A stretch of DNA of 35,590 nucleotides, taken from Pseudomonas sp. WS 5079 (GTDB taxonomy: Bacteria > Pseudomonadota > Gammaproteobacteria > Pseudomonadales > Pseudomonadaceae). A model generated the notes under the pieces. That model did not search any database and was not told the origin of the DNA. It saw nothing but the letters and a program-made list of their open reading frames with translations. The stretch's first letter is position 1; each line of letters opens with the position of its first letter. The position numbers and the translations under genes are program-made. The stretch spans positions 1 to 35,590 of the forward strand of contig NZ_JAAQWN010000018.1 of the NCBI RefSeq assembly GCF_012985465.1. Direction: 5' to 3'. Below, one piece after another: positions 33,866-35,590 of the stretch.

Positions 33866-34230
33866 GTTCGAAACTCCGTAATCGACAGGAAAGGTCTAAA
33901 TTCTGGGGCCGATTCTAGAGATGACGCGCCGCGCTGCAAGACGCTGGCCGAGCAGCAGGAATCGACGCCAGACCGTCCACTTCTGATTAAAAGCAGACTG
34001 CAAAAACGTGGCAGCAGACGGGCGTTTGTTATTGCATCCAGCGCCTTTGCTGCGACCAGTAAATGGACGCAATGGATATTCACTAAAATGCTATGCACCT
34101 TCGATAAGGAAATAAACGATCTAACCCTGATGAAAATAAGCGTCTGATGCAGGCTGGGGCGCAATACTGCGCTACTGTGCCGGGCCTGATCATCGATCCG
34201 CGACCGCCATTTTTGAGGCCGACTCTTTTT
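33866..34230. other. Gene-free intergenic region
   Basis: Divergent promoter region between the Met/Cys-rich gene and the acid phosphatase gene. Apart from the promoter candidate at 33912-33939 I see no ORF with a ribosome-binding site; the part near 34000-34140 is AT-rich. Confidence 0.5.
33912..33939 (-). promoter_or_regulatory. Candidate sigma70 promoter of the Met/Cys-rich gene
   Basis: TTGCAG (33939-33934) and TAGAAT (33917-33912) are 16 bases apart, giving a leader of about 40 bases. No CueR, CopR or other metal-regulator box was recognised nearby. Confidence 0.4.
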
Positions 34231-35067
34231 ATGCGTCTTATGAATTTCGCCGGCGTATGCCTGCTTTCTTCGGTGCTGCTGGGCTGCCAACAGCATCCAC
34301 CCGCCAACGATCAACTGGATGCGGTGCTGTGGACCCAGACCTCCATCGAACACGAGATGATCTATCGCCAAGTGTTCGCCGACGCCACCCGCCAGCTCGA
34401 TGTGGCCCTGGCCACCAAGGACTGGGACGCCCTGCCCTTTGCCCCGCGTAACCTCAGCGGCCTGCCGCCGGCAGTGATCGTCGATATCGATGAAACCCTG
34501 CTGGACAACGTGCCCCTCAACGCGCGGGACATCGTCAACAACCAGGTCTACTCCTATGACCGCTGGAACACCTGGGTCGACCAGGCCAAGGCCCAGGCCC
34601 TGCCCGGCGCCGTGGCGTTTTTGCAGGCGGCGCAGCAACGGGGGATCAAGGTGTATTACCTGACCAACCGCGAGCACAGCCAAGTCCAGGCCACTGTCGC
34701 CAACCTGCGCCTGCGCGGCTTCCCGGTGCAGGGCAACGAACACGTACTGGCGGCCGCCACCCCCACCGGCCATTGCGCATCGGCGGGCTACGGCAAGAAC
34801 TGCCGTCGCCAGTGGGTCGCCAGCCAGGCACGGGTGCTGTTGATGGTCGGGGATTCCCTGGGGGATTTCGTCCAGGCCGAACACAACACCCTGGCCGCCC
34901 AACGCCGGGCGGTCGAACCTTATGTCGGCTGGTTCGGCCAACGCTGGTTCCTGCTGCCGAACCCAACCTACGGCAACTGGTACAGCGCGCCCTATGGCGA
35001 CCGTGAAGAGATTCCATTTGAGCAGAAGCGTTTTTTCAAGCGTGAGGCCCTTCAGTTGCAGCAATGA
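34231..35067 (+). CDS. Class C acid phosphatase (e(P4)-type) lipoprotein
   Basis: A 278-residue HAD-superfamily lipoprotein. The ATG at 34231 gives a signal peptide MRLMNFAGVCLLSSVLLGCQ with a lipobox LLGC (Cys19). The HAD motif VIVDIDETLLDN places nucleophile Asp85 and acid/base Asp87; LTNRE and the VGDSLGDF motif near the C-terminus complete the site. e(P4)-type enzymes remove phosphate from nucleotides at the outer membrane and aid NAD(P) or riboflavin uptake. It stands alone; upstream ATGs in this frame are not used, as the lipobox fixes the start. Confidence 0.93.
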   Translation: MRLMNFAGVCLLSSVLLGCQQHPPANDQLDAVLWTQTSIEHEMIYRQVFADATRQLDVALATKDWDALPFAPRNLSGLPPAVIVDIDETLLDNVPLNARDIVNNQVYSYDRWNTWVDQAKAQALPGAVAFLQAAQQRGIKVYYLTNREHSQVQATVANLRLRGFPVQGNEHVLAAATPTGHCASAGYGKNCRRQWVASQARVLLMVGDSLGDFVQAEHNTLAAQRRAVEPYVGWFGQRWFLLPNPTYGNWYSAPYGDREEIPFEQKRFFKREALQLQQ

Positions 35068-35082
35068 GGATCAGATGGGGCA

Positions 35083-35590
35083 GCTGAACTGCAATCCTCC
35101 AAACCCTGAGGATCAAGGTGGGAGCTGTCGAGCCTTAGCGAGGCTGCGATGGCGGCGGCATTGCTGGAGTTGATGTTGGCTGACCCGACGCTATCGCTGG
35201 CAAGCCAGCTCCTACATTGGATCGTCGTACATTGAGTACCGTATGCATCCTGCCCTGGCAGTGAAATGCAATCTTCCAATCCCTGAGGATCAATGTAGGA
35301 GCTGTCGAGCCTTGGCGAGGCTGCGATGGCGGCGGCATTGCTGGGATTGATGTTGGCTGACCCGACGCTATCGCTGGCAAGCCAGCTCCTACATTGGATC
35401 GTCGTACATTGAGTGCCGTATGCATCCTGCGGTGGCAGTGAAATGCAATCCTCCAATCCCTGAGGATCAATGTAGGAGCTGTCGAGCCCCAGCGAGGCTG
35501 CGATGGCGGCGGCATTGCTGGGATTGATGTTGGCTGACCCGACGCTATCGCTGGCAAGCCAGCTCCTACATTGGATCGTCGTACATTGAG
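35083..35590. repeat. 177-bp tandem array of inverted REP pairs
   Basis: CTGAGGATCAA recurs at 35106, 35283 and 35460, so the period is exactly 177 bp; the third copy is cut by the window edge. Each unit holds a REP pair: GGAGCTGTCGAGCC...GCGAGGCTGCGATGG and, about 50 bases on, CGCTATCGCTGGCAAGCC with AGCTCCTACATTGG. Copies differ only at a few bases. ORFs read through it on the minus strand are not genes. Confidence 0.9.

Noticed and set aside
33108..33881. 257-residue plus-strand ORF antisense to the Met/Cys-rich gene, with repeated IIIGM segments
   Set aside because: It is a mirror of the ATG-rich codons opposite; it overlaps the XRE-cupin gene in another frame and has no ribosome-binding site of its own.
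35052..35557. Minus-strand ORFs with repeated segments (DAYGTQCTTIQCRSW)
   Set aside because: They are translations of the 177-bp REP array; the repeat period is a multiple of three (59 codons), which keeps them open.
35083..35590. CRISPR-like regular repeat
   Set aside because: Unit is 177 bp with no short repeat/unique spacer pattern and the units are near identical throughout.

Overview
The window looks like chromosomal DNA from a Pseudomonas of the fluorescens/putida type. Supporting signs are the GC-rich coding sequence, the lexA2-imuA-imuB-dnaE2 mutasome operon, an HglS-type 2-oxoadipate dioxygenase, a DUF1652 protein, an iron-signalling sigma/anti-sigma/TonB-receptor cassette, and several short REP palindromes of the pseudomonad kind (core GGAGC-N-GGCTTGCC). 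No rRNA, tRNA, CRISPR array or intact mobile element was seen.

Layout. Positions 1-1700 are a scrap zone, partly AT-rich: a truncated type VI secretion tssB fused out of frame to another gene end, a pair of IS21-like end repeats, a small membrane-protein gene broken by two single-base shifts, and a short remnant of a lambda-J-type phage tail-tip gene. Positions 1.7-8 kb carry a two-component system (sensor with an acidic/histidine-rich periplasmic loop) divergent from small membrane ORFs, an unknown protein, a LysE-type exporter, a small membrane protein and the SohB protease. Positions 8-11.1 kb carry a histidine phosphatase, an SCP2 protein, HglS and a DUF465 protein. Positions 11.2-16 kb hold a UvrB-domain-less UvrA paralogue and a soluble hybrid histidine kinase. 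Positions 16.1-21.9 kb are the translationally coupled operon lexA2-imuA-imuB-dnaE2, with a palindromic operator over the lexA2 ribosome-binding site and start codon. Positions 22-26 kb hold an oxidoreductase, a Nudix hydrolase, a DUF1652 protein, a candidate small RNA, a small secreted protein and two lipoproteins. Positions 26-32.4 kb are an ECF sigma / FecR / STN-domain TonB-receptor signalling unit followed upstream by a second TonB-dependent receptor. Positions 32.5-35.1 kb hold a small ORF with a XRE-cupin regulator, a remarkable methionine/cysteine-rich protein, and a class C acid phosphatase lipoprotein. The window ends inside a 177-bp tandem array of REP-pair elements.

The most unusual item is the 160-residue protein at 33383-33865 (complement): 59 Met and 14 Cys, built as two copies of one Cys/Met module with nearly identical cysteine spacing. 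Its composition suggests soft-metal (Cu(I)/Ag(I)) binding, but this is inference. The second most useful item is a compact candidate sRNA at 23871-23939 (complement) with a good sigma70-like promoter, a CACCTCCC anti-Shine-Dalgarno stretch and a strong intrinsic terminator. Long antisense ORFs opposite the high-GC genes were treated as shadows.
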